Origin: Candidatus Latescibacterota bacterium
Lineage (GTDB): Bacteria; Latescibacterota; MVCY01
Direction: 5' to 3'
Length of the DNA: 5,826 nt
Assembly: GCA_030640765.1 (NCBI GenBank)
Contig: DAOWIT010000027.1
Coordinates: 1 to 5,826, forward strand
The translations under genes were made by a program, and so were the position numbers. Under the pieces are notes generated by a model. The model ran no database searches. It was not told the DNA's origin and saw nothing but the letters and a program-made list of their open reading frames with translations. Below are positions 1-5,656 of this stretch, piece by piece. How positions within the stretch are numbered: position 1 is the stretch's first letter; the number at the start of each line of letters is the position of its first letter.

Positions 1-46
1 CAACAGGCGGTTCCTGAAACTCTGGGAGAGTAGAATAACCTACACG
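1..46 (+). rRNA. Possible 3' end of 5S rRNA (partial)
   Basis: The block GGGAGAGTAG at about 24-33 matches the conserved 3' half of loop E and helix IV in bacterial 5S rRNA, where the usual string is GAGAGTAGG. The preceding bases can fold as a short helix IV (CCTGA around 14-18 against TCTGG around 22-26, one mismatch), as expected at that place. The match sits about 20 bases before a strong intrinsic terminator, the normal arrangement at the end of an rRNA operon. The 5' part of the gene is outside the window, so helix I pairing cannot be tested. The bases after the conserved block (AATAACCTAC) are not a typical 5S ending, so the call stays tentative. The 3' boundary is approximate. Confidence 0.45.
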
Positions 47-50
47 GACA

Positions 51-88
51 AAAAACAGCCGGTACTGAGAAAGTGCTGGCTGTTTTTT
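51..88 (+). terminator. Rho-independent terminator, possibly bidirectional
   Basis: An 11-bp stem runs from 56-66 (CAGCCGGTACT layout) to 72-82, with two G-T wobbles and a 5-base GAGAA loop. It is followed by a run of seven T residues. An A run at 50-55 precedes the left arm, so the structure would also have a U tract on the other strand. It most likely ends the transcript entering from the left, probably the rRNA operon, and insulates the oxidoreductase gene downstream. Confidence 0.88.
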
Positions 89-169
89 TCTGTAACGAGC
101 ATGTTTGGTGGCAACTTGCCTTCAGAACTCTACGCCAGGTCTCGGAATTGAGACTTTTCACTCTCATCC

Positions 170-198
170 TTGCTTTGTTAAATACACAATGTTACTAT
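170..198 (+). promoter_or_regulatory. Weak sigma-70-like promoter candidate
   Basis: TTGCTT at 170-175 is separated by exactly 17 bases from TACTAT at 193-198. The -35 matches consensus at three of six positions and the -10 at four of six. It lies after the terminator and about 100 bases before the oxidoreductase start, so it is suitably placed to drive that gene. With such partial matches in AT-rich DNA it could be chance. The rest of the spacer at 89-294 shows no tRNA, ORF or riboswitch that I can recognise, apart from the palindrome at 241-270. Confidence 0.3.
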
Positions 199-240
199 GC
201 TTAGTGCGATTCGGTGTAGAGTGAGGACCCAAATAACCAA

Positions 241-270
241 CGGTAGGGGCAATTCATAAATCGCCCCACG
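241..270. repeat. Short GTAGGGGC-type palindromic repeat
   Basis: The arms GGGGC at 246-250 and GCCCC at 263-267 pair perfectly. The stem continues inward through ATT/AAT pairs with one A-C mismatch. This matches the GTAGGGGC(N)nGCCCCTAC palindromes that I know as dispersed intergenic elements in many environmental bacterial genomes. The right end is degenerate (CCCCACG where CCCCTAC would be expected). It would lie in the 5' leader of the oxidoreductase transcript. No T tract follows, so it is not a terminator. Copy number in this genome cannot be judged from one window. Confidence 0.6.
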
Positions 271-285
271 AAACTCAAAGTACAG

Positions 286-294
286 AAGGAGGAG
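286..294 (+). promoter_or_regulatory. Ribosome binding site that decides the oxidoreductase start
   Basis: AAGGAGGAG is a near-perfect Shine-Dalgarno. Its AGGAGG core (287-292) ends only 2 bases before the ATG at 295, too close for efficient initiation. It ends 8 bases before the GTG at 301, which is optimal. The GTG is therefore preferred. Confidence 0.8.
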
Positions 295-300
295 ATGACT

Positions 301-1350
301 GTGTCTGTTAAATGGGGGGTGATCGGAGCTGGTGGAATAGCTGATAGAAGAACTATCCCGGAAGGCATTATGCCAGCGGAGAATGCTGAACTGGTAGCAG
401 TAATGGATGTAGATGAGGGACGGGTTAAACAAGTAGCCCAGAAATACGGTGACTTGAGGTACTATACTCGAGAAGAAAACCTGCTGGGGGATAAAGAGAT
501 AGAGGCTGTTTACATTGCCACTCCCACCTATCTTCACCACCGGCAAGCCTTGATGGCGGCCAAGGCACGAAAACACATCCTCTGCGAAAAACCTATGGCA
601 ATGACTCTAAAAGAAGCAGAGGAAATGATAACCGTCTGCCAAGATAATAAGGTGAGACTATCGCTGGGCTATATGATGAGATATCACAGCTATAACCGAA
701 AAATTAAAGAGATGATAGCTGAAGGTAGGTTGGGAACTTTAGTAATGGGTAGAGCTCAACTTACCTGCTGGTATCCACCCATAGAAGGAGCTTGGCGCCA
801 GAATCCTCCTTTGGGGGGAGGAGGTTCATTAGTAGACATGGGAAGCCATTGCATCGACTTGCTGGAATGGCTAATGGGACCGGTGACAGAGATCTCTTGT
901 TTCACCTCTCGGTTGGTGCACAGCTATCCTGTGGAGGATACAGCAACTGTTTTGCTCCGGTTTGGAAGCGGGATCCAGGGATTGGTGGACAGCCATTTCA
1001 ACATCCCCGATGCCTCCTCAGAAAACAGGCTGGAAATCTACGGCAGTAAAGGTAGTATTCTGGCTCAGGGAACTATAGGACAGAGCTCCACCGGAAAAAT
1101 GATAGCCAGAATAGAAGAAGAACATAAAGGCTATCAGGCAGAGCAGAAGAGAGAGGAGGTCAAGGAAGAGGCGATTGTTCTGGAGACAAAGAATATCTAC
1201 CAGGCAGAGATAGAGAATTTCAGCGGTTGTATTCTCCAGGGGAAAGATGCTCAGCCTTCTTTCACAGGAGAAGATGGACTGAGAAACTTAAAGATCGTTC
1301 TGGCTGCCTATGAATCAGCCAAAACAGGCAGAGCGGTCGCAATAAGATAG
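301..1350 (+). CDS. Gfo/Idh/MocA family NAD(P)-dependent oxidoreductase
   Basis: A 349-residue soluble oxidoreductase of the glucose-fructose oxidoreductase/inositol dehydrogenase family. These enzymes usually oxidise or reduce a hydroxyl on a sugar, inositol or sugar derivative; the substrate here cannot be told. The N-terminal Rossmann fold shows GVIGAGGIA at residues 6-14, and an acidic strand end (VMDVD, about 34-38) where NAD ribose is usually bound. YIATPT precedes the family hallmark CEKP, whose lysine is residue 97. The C-terminal alpha/beta domain has GGGGSLVDMGSHCIDLLEW, with the catalytic-type Asp179 and His183. Length is normal. GTG 301 is chosen over ATG 295 on Shine-Dalgarno spacing, a difference of two residues. 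No pathway partner is adjacent, so this looks like a single-gene unit. It converges on proB with 4 bases between stop codons and no separate terminator. Confidence 0.93.
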   Translation: MSVKWGVIGAGGIADRRTIPEGIMPAENAELVAVMDVDEGRVKQVAQKYGDLRYYTREENLLGDKEIEAVYIATPTYLHHRQALMAAKARKHILCEKPMAMTLKEAEEMITVCQDNKVRLSLGYMMRYHSYNRKIKEMIAEGRLGTLVMGRAQLTCWYPPIEGAWRQNPPLGGGGSLVDMGSHCIDLLEWLMGPVTEISCFTSRLVHSYPVEDTATVLLRFGSGIQGLVDSHFNIPDASSENRLEIYGSKGSILAQGTIGQSSTGKMIARIEEEHKGYQAEQKREEVKEEAIVLETKNIYQAEIENFSGCILQGKDAQPSFTGEDGLRNLKIVLAAYESAKTGRAVAIR

Positions 1351-1354
1351 TACC

Positions 1355-2485
1355 TCACAACACCACCAGGTTATCCCGGTGCACTACCTCCTCGTAGTAA
1401 CAGTAACCGAGTATTTTTTCTATCTCTGAGGATTTTTTCCCCAGAATCTTCTTCAGCTCCTTATCACGATAGTTGACCAACCCCCTGGCGATGTCTTGCC
1501 CCTTCAGATTCTGAATATTGACTACCTCTCCGTTCTCAAACTCTCCCTTCAGTTTTATCACTCCGGAGGGTAGAAGGCTTTTTCCTTTTTCTGCAATCGC
1601 CTGGACAGCTCCGTCGTCGACCACAAGAACACCCTTTGGCGGGTGACTGAAGGCGATCCATCTTTTTCTGCTGGCCATTCGCTCCGCTTGAGGCAGAAAT
1701 AGCGTTCCTACCTCCTTGCCGTTGAGGATACTCACCAGGCTGTGCTTTCTGCCATTGGCGATGAGCATCATCTGTCCCGAAGCTGTAAGAATCTTTGCTG
1801 CCTCGAGCTTTGTTCGCATTCCTCCAGTAGCTACCTCGGTAGCTGTTTGACCCGCAAGCTTTTCCAGCTCTGGGGTGATCTCTGTGATGGTGTTAATCAA
1901 TCGGGCCTGGGGAGCTTTACGGGGGTCAGCAGAGAAAAAGCCATCGGTATCAGAGAGGATTATCAGTAGGTGAGCGTCAATTAGATTTGCCACCTGGGCT
2001 GAGAGGTTGTCGTTGTCGCCCACTGTTATTTCATCTGTAGCCACGCTGTCGTTCTCGTTGAGAACAGGGATAACTCCATAGTGCCATAGAGTCAGCAGAG
2101 TATTTCTCACATTCAGATAGCGCTGCCTGTTTTTTAAATCGTCTGCAGTGAGTAGTATCTGAGCGATGGTCAGGTTATGGCGCCCGAAGGCAACCTGGTA
2201 GCTGTGCATAAGTTGGTTCTGTCCCACTGCTGCTGCTGCCTGGAGTTGCGGAATAGATCGGGGACGCCTGGACATAGAGAGCTGTCCCATCCCGGCACCG
2301 ATGGCCCCTGAGGAGACAACCACTACCTCGATTCCTCGGCATCTCAACTGTGCTATCTGACCTGCCAGGGTCTCAATCCAGCGGACATCCGGCAAGTTAT
2401 TCTCAGAACTGAGCACCCGGGTGCCTACCTTCACTACCAGTCGCCGCACACATTTAAGTCTCTCTTTTCTATTGATTCCCGACAT
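1355..2485 (-). CDS. proB: Glutamate 5-kinase with C-terminal PUA domain
   Basis: Phosphorylates L-glutamate with ATP to give glutamyl 5-phosphate, the first and feedback-controlled step of proline synthesis in the cytoplasm. The amino acid kinase domain fills about residues 12-260. It has VVKVGT (17-22, phosphate-binding Lys19), SSGAIGAG (58-65), QAAAAVGQ (82-89), NENDSV (143-148), GDNDNLSAQVA (156-166), SDTDG (177-181) and TGGMRTK (219-225). The remaining roughly 110 residues form the PUA domain typical of full-length bacterial ProB, with GVIKLKGEF near its core. At 376 residues it has the usual length. The start has a GAAGG Shine-Dalgarno 8 bases upstream. It follows aroF by 26 bases and is probably last in the ruvX-mltG-aroF-proB unit. 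The usual partner proA is not in the window. Confidence 0.97.
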   Translation of the reverse strand: MSGINRKERLKCVRRLVVKVGTRVLSSENNLPDVRWIETLAGQIAQLRCRGIEVVVVSSGAIGAGMGQLSMSRRPRSIPQLQAAAAVGQNQLMHSYQVAFGRHNLTIAQILLTADDLKNRQRYLNVRNTLLTLWHYGVIPVLNENDSVATDEITVGDNDNLSAQVANLIDAHLLIILSDTDGFFSADPRKAPQARLINTITEITPELEKLAGQTATEVATGGMRTKLEAAKILTASGQMMLIANGRKHSLVSILNGKEVGTLFLPQAERMASRKRWIAFSHPPKGVLVVDDGAVQAIAEKGKSLLPSGVIKLKGEFENGEVVNIQNLKGQDIARGLVNYRDKELKKILGKKSSEIEKILGYCYYEEVVHRDNLVVL

Positions 2486-2511
2486 TTTTATTGCCTTCGG
2501 TTTCTCTCTGA

Positions 2512-3528
2512 CTAAAGATGTTTTCCTTCCAGTGCTACATAGCCTTTTAGTTGATCCGTCAATGTCTCAAATTCCTCTGGCAACAGGGACTGGGCACCGT
2601 CGGAGTAGGCATCTTCTGGGTGGGGGTGGACTTCAATCATCAGGCCGTCGGCCCCGGCGGCAACAGCCGCCTTTGCCATAGGTGTTACTAAACTTCTGAT
2701 ACCACAGCCGTGGCTGGGATCAACGATGACCGGCAGATGGCCCAGTTGTTTCAACAGAGGCACAGCCGAAAGGTCCAATGTGTTGCGGGTATACTCCTCA
2801 AAAGTCCGTATCCCCCTTTCGCAGAGTATCACCTGAGGGTTGCCTTCGGATATTATATATTCGGCAGACATCAGCAGCTCTTTCACGGTAGCCATCATTC
2901 CCCGTTTTAGCAGAACAGGTTTTTCGATCTGTCCGACCCGTTTCAGCAGGACAAAGTTCATCATATTTCTGGCGCCTATCTGGAGTATGTCGGCGTACTG
3001 GACCACTAAGGGGACATCTTCGGGGGTGAGCACTTCTGTGACCACAGGCAGGCCTGTCTCTTCCCTTGCCAGAGCCAGCAATTGTAACCCCTCCTCCTGA
3101 AGTCCCTGGAAGCTGTAGGGGGAGGTCCTGGGCTTAAAGGCCCCTCCGCGCAGCAGTTTTGCCCCCGCCTTCTTGACTGCTGCTGCCGTCTCCAGTATCT
3201 GTTCCCGGTTTTCCACAGAACAGGGGCCGGCGATTACCACAAACTGGTCGCTTCCGATCCTTACATCTCCAACCTCTATTACTGAAGGTTCTTCTTTCAA
3301 CTCTCGCCCGGCAAGTTTAAACGGCTGAAGAATAGGCATTACCTTCTCTACCCCAGACACTAACTCCAGACTCTGAAGCCTCACCTTGCCCCTTTCGTCT
3401 CCAATAGCACCGATGACGGTTCTCTCCACTCCATATATAGGGTGTGGCTTGTAACCTAACTGTTTGATCCGATCGAAAACTCGATTAATCTGCTCCTCTG
3501 TTGCTCCCTTTTGCATCACAATGATCAT
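2512..3528 (-). CDS. aroF: 3-deoxy-7-phosphoheptulonate (DAHP) synthase, type I-beta
   Basis: Condenses phosphoenolpyruvate with erythrose 4-phosphate to DAHP, the entry step of the shikimate pathway. At 338 residues it has the layout of the Thermotoga-type enzyme. A ferredoxin-like regulatory domain occupies about residues 1-70 ([10 protein letters not shown] start, [12 protein letters not shown]), followed by the TIM barrel. Catalytic features are IAGPCS with metal ligand Cys103, [17 protein letters not shown] (125-142), LLKRG (206-210), DPSHGCG with His273, MIEVH with Glu299, and Asp310 in SDGAQSL. These match the four-ligand metal site known for the family. The N-terminal domain suggests feedback inhibition by an aromatic amino acid. 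An AAGGAG Shine-Dalgarno lies 11 bases before the ATG, and a second Met is at residue 5. It sits 73 bases after mltG and 26 before proB on the same strand. Confidence 0.96.
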   Translation of the reverse strand: MIIVMQKGATEEQINRVFDRIKQLGYKPHPIYGVERTVIGAIGDERGKVRLQSLELVSGVEKVMPILQPFKLAGRELKEEPSVIEVGDVRIGSDQFVVIAGPCSVENREQILETAAAVKKAGAKLLRGGAFKPRTSPYSFQGLQEEGLQLLALAREETGLPVVTEVLTPEDVPLVVQYADILQIGARNMMNFVLLKRVGQIEKPVLLKRGMMATVKELLMSAEYIISEGNPQVILCERGIRTFEEYTRNTLDLSAVPLLKQLGHLPVIVDPSHGCGIRSLVTPMAKAAVAAGADGLMIEVHPHPEDAYSDGAQSLLPEEFETLTDQLKGYVALEGKHL

Positions 3529-3601
3529 CTGATTTCTCTCTCCTTGATTACCTTGACAATATTACATTTTTCTGAGCCTTAAGGATGCCTCTTATGAGAT
3601 A

Positions 3602-4750
3602 TCAAGGGCCATATCTTCTCATCCGCTTAATCCTGTTCTTGGCATTTATGTGAGCATTGAGGGATTTGGTAAACTTATGACTCCCATCTCCCTTGGCCAC
3701 GAAATAGAGGTAATCCACCTTGGCCGGATAGAAGGCAGCCAAGATAGAGCCTTTACCAGGGCTACAGATGGGTCCGGGCGGCAAGCCCCGGCGGAGGTAG
3801 GTGTTATAGGGCGATCTCACCTGGGTGTCTGCTTTCGAGAGTTTCTGTTTATGCTTACCCAAGGCATATATTACCGTAGAACAAGCATCGAGGGGCATCC
3901 TCAGCTTCAACCGCCGGTGGAAGACTGCCGAGATAAGCGGCCTCTCCCAAGAAACCCGCGCCTCTTTTTCAATTATCGAGGCTAAGGTTACCACTTGGTG
4001 GTCAGTCATCCCTAACTGTGTAGTTCTCTGTTTCAGCGAATCGGCGAATATCCACCAAAATCTTCCCACCATTGTCTTTAATATCTTCTCCTCGGATGTC
4101 CTAAAATAGAATCTGTAAGTATCAGGAAAAAGATAACCCTCCAAACAGGGAGCACTAATTCCCAACTCTCTACAGAAGTCCGGATTGTGGGCTAAGTTAA
4201 CAAACCTGGCCGAATCAATCTGTACGGGGTTTTGGAGTCTGGCAGCGACCTGCCTCACAGTCAGCCCTTCGGGGATAGTAACCTGTTGAATCAGAGCACC
4301 ACTGGACTTCAGCTTTTGAAGGGTAGAGAGGGAAGATGTCGGACCTGTAAAATGGTACTTGCCAGCCCTCAGTTTCTCCTCCAGGCCGTAGAACTTTGCC
4401 GTCAGCGTGAAAAAGGAGCGACTGGCGATTATCCCCTTGTCTTGAAGAAGGCCAGCAATCTGAGTAGCGCTCATTCCCTCTTCTATCACCACATCAACCT
4501 GCCCTATTCTGGTGCCTGGACGATTAAGAAAAGCCACTGTGCCCAGAAGAACGGCGGCAACCCCTGCGATAAGCAATACCGAAGGCCTTGTTGAGACTAT
4601 CCTTATGGTTAACTGCAGAAGTTTCAAGGGTAAAAAAACGAGAGAGACAACGGCCAGTATCACCCAAGAGGCAAAAACGGCCGCAAGAGAAACAGTAAAC
4701 AGAAATATCTGTTCAGCACACAGGCAATTGCCGGACCTGTTAGCTTCCAT
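3602..4750 (-). CDS. mltG: Endolytic murein transglycosylase MltG (YceG-like)
   Basis: Cleaves nascent glycan strands at the inner membrane and is thought to end peptidoglycan polymerisation. ATG 4750 is preferred because AAGGAG (4762-4757) sits 6 bases upstream. A longer frame to 4810 would overlap ruvX by 71 bases, and ATG 4756 abuts the Shine-Dalgarno. This gives 382 residues. Two hydrophobic stretches (about 15-42 and 57-75) precede a LysM-like region (about 80-170), where most homologues have one membrane anchor. The YceG domain shows LEGYLFPDTYRF (203-214), ASIIEKEA with catalytic Glu261, SPYNTY (313-318), GLPPGPI (322-328), YLYFV and DGSHKF (355-360). The LDACSTVIY motif replaces the LQxDPTVxY of many homologues. 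It overlaps ruvX by 11 bases, implying coupled translation. Confidence 0.95.
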   Translation of the reverse strand: MEANRSGNCLCAEQIFLFTVSLAAVFASWVILAVVSLVFLPLKLLQLTIRIVSTRPSVLLIAGVAAVLLGTVAFLNRPGTRIGQVDVVIEEGMSATQIAGLLQDKGIIASRSFFTLTAKFYGLEEKLRAGKYHFTGPTSSLSTLQKLKSSGALIQQVTIPEGLTVRQVAARLQNPVQIDSARFVNLAHNPDFCRELGISAPCLEGYLFPDTYRFYFRTSEEKILKTMVGRFWWIFADSLKQRTTQLGMTDHQVVTLASIIEKEARVSWERPLISAVFHRRLKLRMPLDACSTVIYALGKHKQKLSKADTQVRSPYNTYLRRGLPPGPICSPGKGSILAAFYPAKVDYLYFVAKGDGSHKFTKSLNAHINAKNRIKRMRRYGP

Positions 4751-5186
4751 TCTCATCTCCTTCGGGGGAATAGCTCTCCAGATACTCTTGGAGGAGTATC
4801 TGGGCAGCAATTCGATCTATATCTCTCTTCTTGTTCTTAACCTTGAGTCCCATCTGATGAAGCACCCGCTGAGCGGCAAGGGAGGTCAATCGCTCATCGG
4901 AAAGGATAACTGAAAGTCCTGTTCTCTGGCGTAGCAGCTCGGCAAACCTGTTAACCTCGTGAGCCTTCTGGCCGTGAGTGCCATCCATATTTACCGGAAG
5001 TCCTAAGATGATCTCTGAGACACTGTAAGCCTTGACCAGTTGTTCTATCTTAGCCAGGGCATCTTTCAGAGAGTTCACCGTGATGGTCTCCAGTCCTTGA
5101 GCGGTTATTCCCAGTGGGTCACTGACTGCAAGGCCGATTCTCCTCTGTCCATAATCTATGGCTAAAATCCTAATTTGTTTCTTCAT
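4740..5186 (-). CDS. ruvX: Putative pre-16S rRNA nuclease (YqgF/RuvX family)
   Basis: An RNase H-fold nuclease implicated in maturation of the 16S rRNA 5' end; older annotation calls it a Holliday junction resolvase. From ATG 5186 it is 148 residues, normal for the family. It shows all hallmarks: LAIDYGQRRIGLAVSD (8-23) with catalytic Asp11, GLPVNMDGTHG (62-72), SDERLTS (96-102) with Glu98, and KKRDIDRIAAQILLQEYL (119-136) with Asp124. The frame stays open upstream to an ATG at 5252, but those 22 residues are not family-like, so the internal start is used. Its Shine-Dalgarno (AGGGAA, 5198-5193) is weak. It is the first gene of the minus-strand unit and overlaps mltG. ruvX-mltG adjacency is frequent in bacteria. 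Confidence 0.95.
   Translation of the reverse strand: MKKQIRILAIDYGQRRIGLAVSDPLGITAQGLETITVNSLKDALAKIEQLVKAYSVSEIILGLPVNMDGTHGQKAHEVNRFAELLRQRTGLSVILSDERLTSLAAQRVLHQMGLKVKNKKRDIDRIAAQILLQEYLESYSPEGDENGS
4757..4762 (-). promoter_or_regulatory. Shine-Dalgarno of mltG inside ruvX
   Basis: AAGGAG read on the minus strand lies within the last codons of ruvX. It is 6 bases before ATG 4750 and directly abuts ATG 4756. The spacing selects the 4750 start and gives an 11-base ruvX/mltG overlap typical of translational coupling. Confidence 0.8.
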
Positions 5187-5295
5187 CGGATGTTCCCTAT
5201 AATACGTGTAGGGTCTCAGTGTGACGTGGTTTAAAGTCTCTTCCCTGAACAACAGACGGTTTCTGGTTCTACCGTTTCAGGATCAGGCTGCCTAT

Positions 5296-5324
5296 AATTT
5301 AGACAACTCTTTGACCATTGTCAA
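5296..5324 (-). promoter_or_regulatory. Sigma-70-like promoter for the ruvX-mltG-aroF-proB unit
   Basis: On the minus strand a perfect TTGACA -35 (5324-5319) is followed by a 17-base spacer and TAAATT (5301-5296, four of six matches to the -10). Transcription would start near 5289, leaving a leader of about 100 bases before ruvX ATG 5186. The -35 box lies inside the inverted repeat at 5309-5326, so a repressor bound there could block it. Confidence 0.5.
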
Positions 5325-5326
5325 AG
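5309..5326. promoter_or_regulatory. Perfect inverted repeat, possible operator
   Basis: CTTTGAC and GTCAAAG pair perfectly over 7 bp around a 4-base CATT centre. The repeat covers the minus-strand -35 box. It also starts 11 bases after a perfect TATAAT at 5293-5298 on the plus strand, although no matching plus-strand -35 is seen. The size fits a dimeric regulator site. It is too weak and too poorly followed by T residues to be a terminator. No regulator gene is nearby. Confidence 0.3.
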
Positions 5327-5424
5327 GATTTTTGCGGGGATATTCTCTAACGATCCGGTAGATATTGAAATTGAAGCGATTATCTCCTTAACACTCACCC
5401 TGAATATAAGAAACTGGTAGACAT
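5321..5424 (-). other. Two tiny overlapping reading frames, leader peptide or decayed gene
   Basis: ATG 5424 has an excellent Shine-Dalgarno and encodes MSTSFLYSG before TGA at 5397-5395. A GTG at 5398-5396 overlaps that stop as GTGA and opens a 25-residue frame (starting MSVKEIIASIS) that ends with TGA at 5323-5321, beside the ruvX promoter candidate. I recognise neither peptide. The close stop/start overlap resembles coupled translation, but the same pattern could be a frameshifted remnant of a longer gene. The lengths give no statistical support. Confidence 0.2.
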
Positions 5425-5475
5425 GATATACCTCCTTTCCGAAAATGGATTATTCTTGGAAAGAATATATCATGT
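5421..5475 (-). promoter_or_regulatory. Hairpin enclosing a Shine-Dalgarno and start codon
   Basis: Arms 5421-5430 and 5466-5475 pair perfectly over 10 bp. After a small internal loop, 5435-5440 and 5458-5463 add 6 bp around a 17-base loop. On the minus strand the 3' arm contains AAGGAGG (5437-5431), then 6 bases, then ATG at 5424-5422. The start codon and part of the Shine-Dalgarno would therefore be base-paired in RNA. This is the shape of a translation-control hairpin. The frame it opens is only 9 codons, so the function is uncertain and chance or a decayed gene is possible. Confidence 0.35.
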
Positions 5476-5509
5476 TCACCTGCTTTTCTCAAACAAAAGT
5501 ACGCATTTT

Positions 5510-5656
5510 CCGGATGAACCCGGCTCTTTCATCGGCGGGGTCATAGCACAGTCTTTTGACTTGAGAGCTCCTTACCTAATTTGCTTTCTGCTAATGATCC
5601 TTGTCTGTCTGGTAGAGGAGTGGTTGATTAAGTCTCGCGGTTTGGTCTCACCGTGA
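5510..5656 (+). pseudogene. Possible fragment of an MFS transporter
   Basis: A plus-strand frame with an ATG at 5423 and a stop at 5654-5656 contains, at 5519-5632, GSFIGGVIAQSFDLRAPYL followed by a hydrophobic helix (ICFLLMILVCLVE) and a charged end. The pattern G-x-x-IGG-x-(9-10)-R-x-P then a membrane helix is the usual look of transmembrane helices 5-6 in major facilitator transporters. Only about 40 residues remain; a whole protein has 12 helices. Nothing recognisable precedes it, and the palindromic repeat follows its stop. There is no Shine-Dalgarno before the ATG; on the plus strand that ATG lies in the hairpin arm. A decayed remnant is more likely than a small membrane protein, but chance is possible. 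Confidence 0.35.

Noticed and set aside
178..576. Minus-strand 132-codon open frame over the oxidoreductase start
   Set aside because: It lies antisense to the well-supported Rossmann domain, shows no recognisable domain and has no Shine-Dalgarno; it is a shadow frame.
1357..1375. Small hairpin (CACCAGG/CCCGGTG) at the end of proB as a terminator
   Set aside because: It has only 7 pairs with a mismatch, lies inside the proB coding end, and lacks a T tract on either strand.
2421..2681. Plus-strand frame spanning the proB-aroF junction
   Set aside because: It is antisense to both genes, ends in low-complexity Arg/Gly/Pro residues from GC-rich codons, and resembles no family.
4512..4913. Plus-strand 133-codon frame across the mltG-ruvX overlap
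   Set aside because: It is antisense to the conserved RuvX C-terminus and the MltG membrane region; its composition fits a mirror of those genes.
5199..5204. TATTAT as a -10 box directly upstream of ruvX
   Set aside because: Transcription would start about 6 bases before the ATG and remove the Shine-Dalgarno, and no good -35 lies 16-18 bases upstream.
5187..5252. 22-residue N-terminal extension of RuvX from ATG 5252
   Set aside because: The extension is not hydrophobic, not family-like and would make the protein unusually long; MKKQIRILAIDYG is a standard family start.
5298..5417. Plus-strand 40-codon frame (DPVDIEIEAII region) as an upstream exon-like part of the MFS fragment
   Set aside because: It has no MFS character, is in a different frame, and overlaps promoter-like and hairpin signals on the other strand; coding is not supported.
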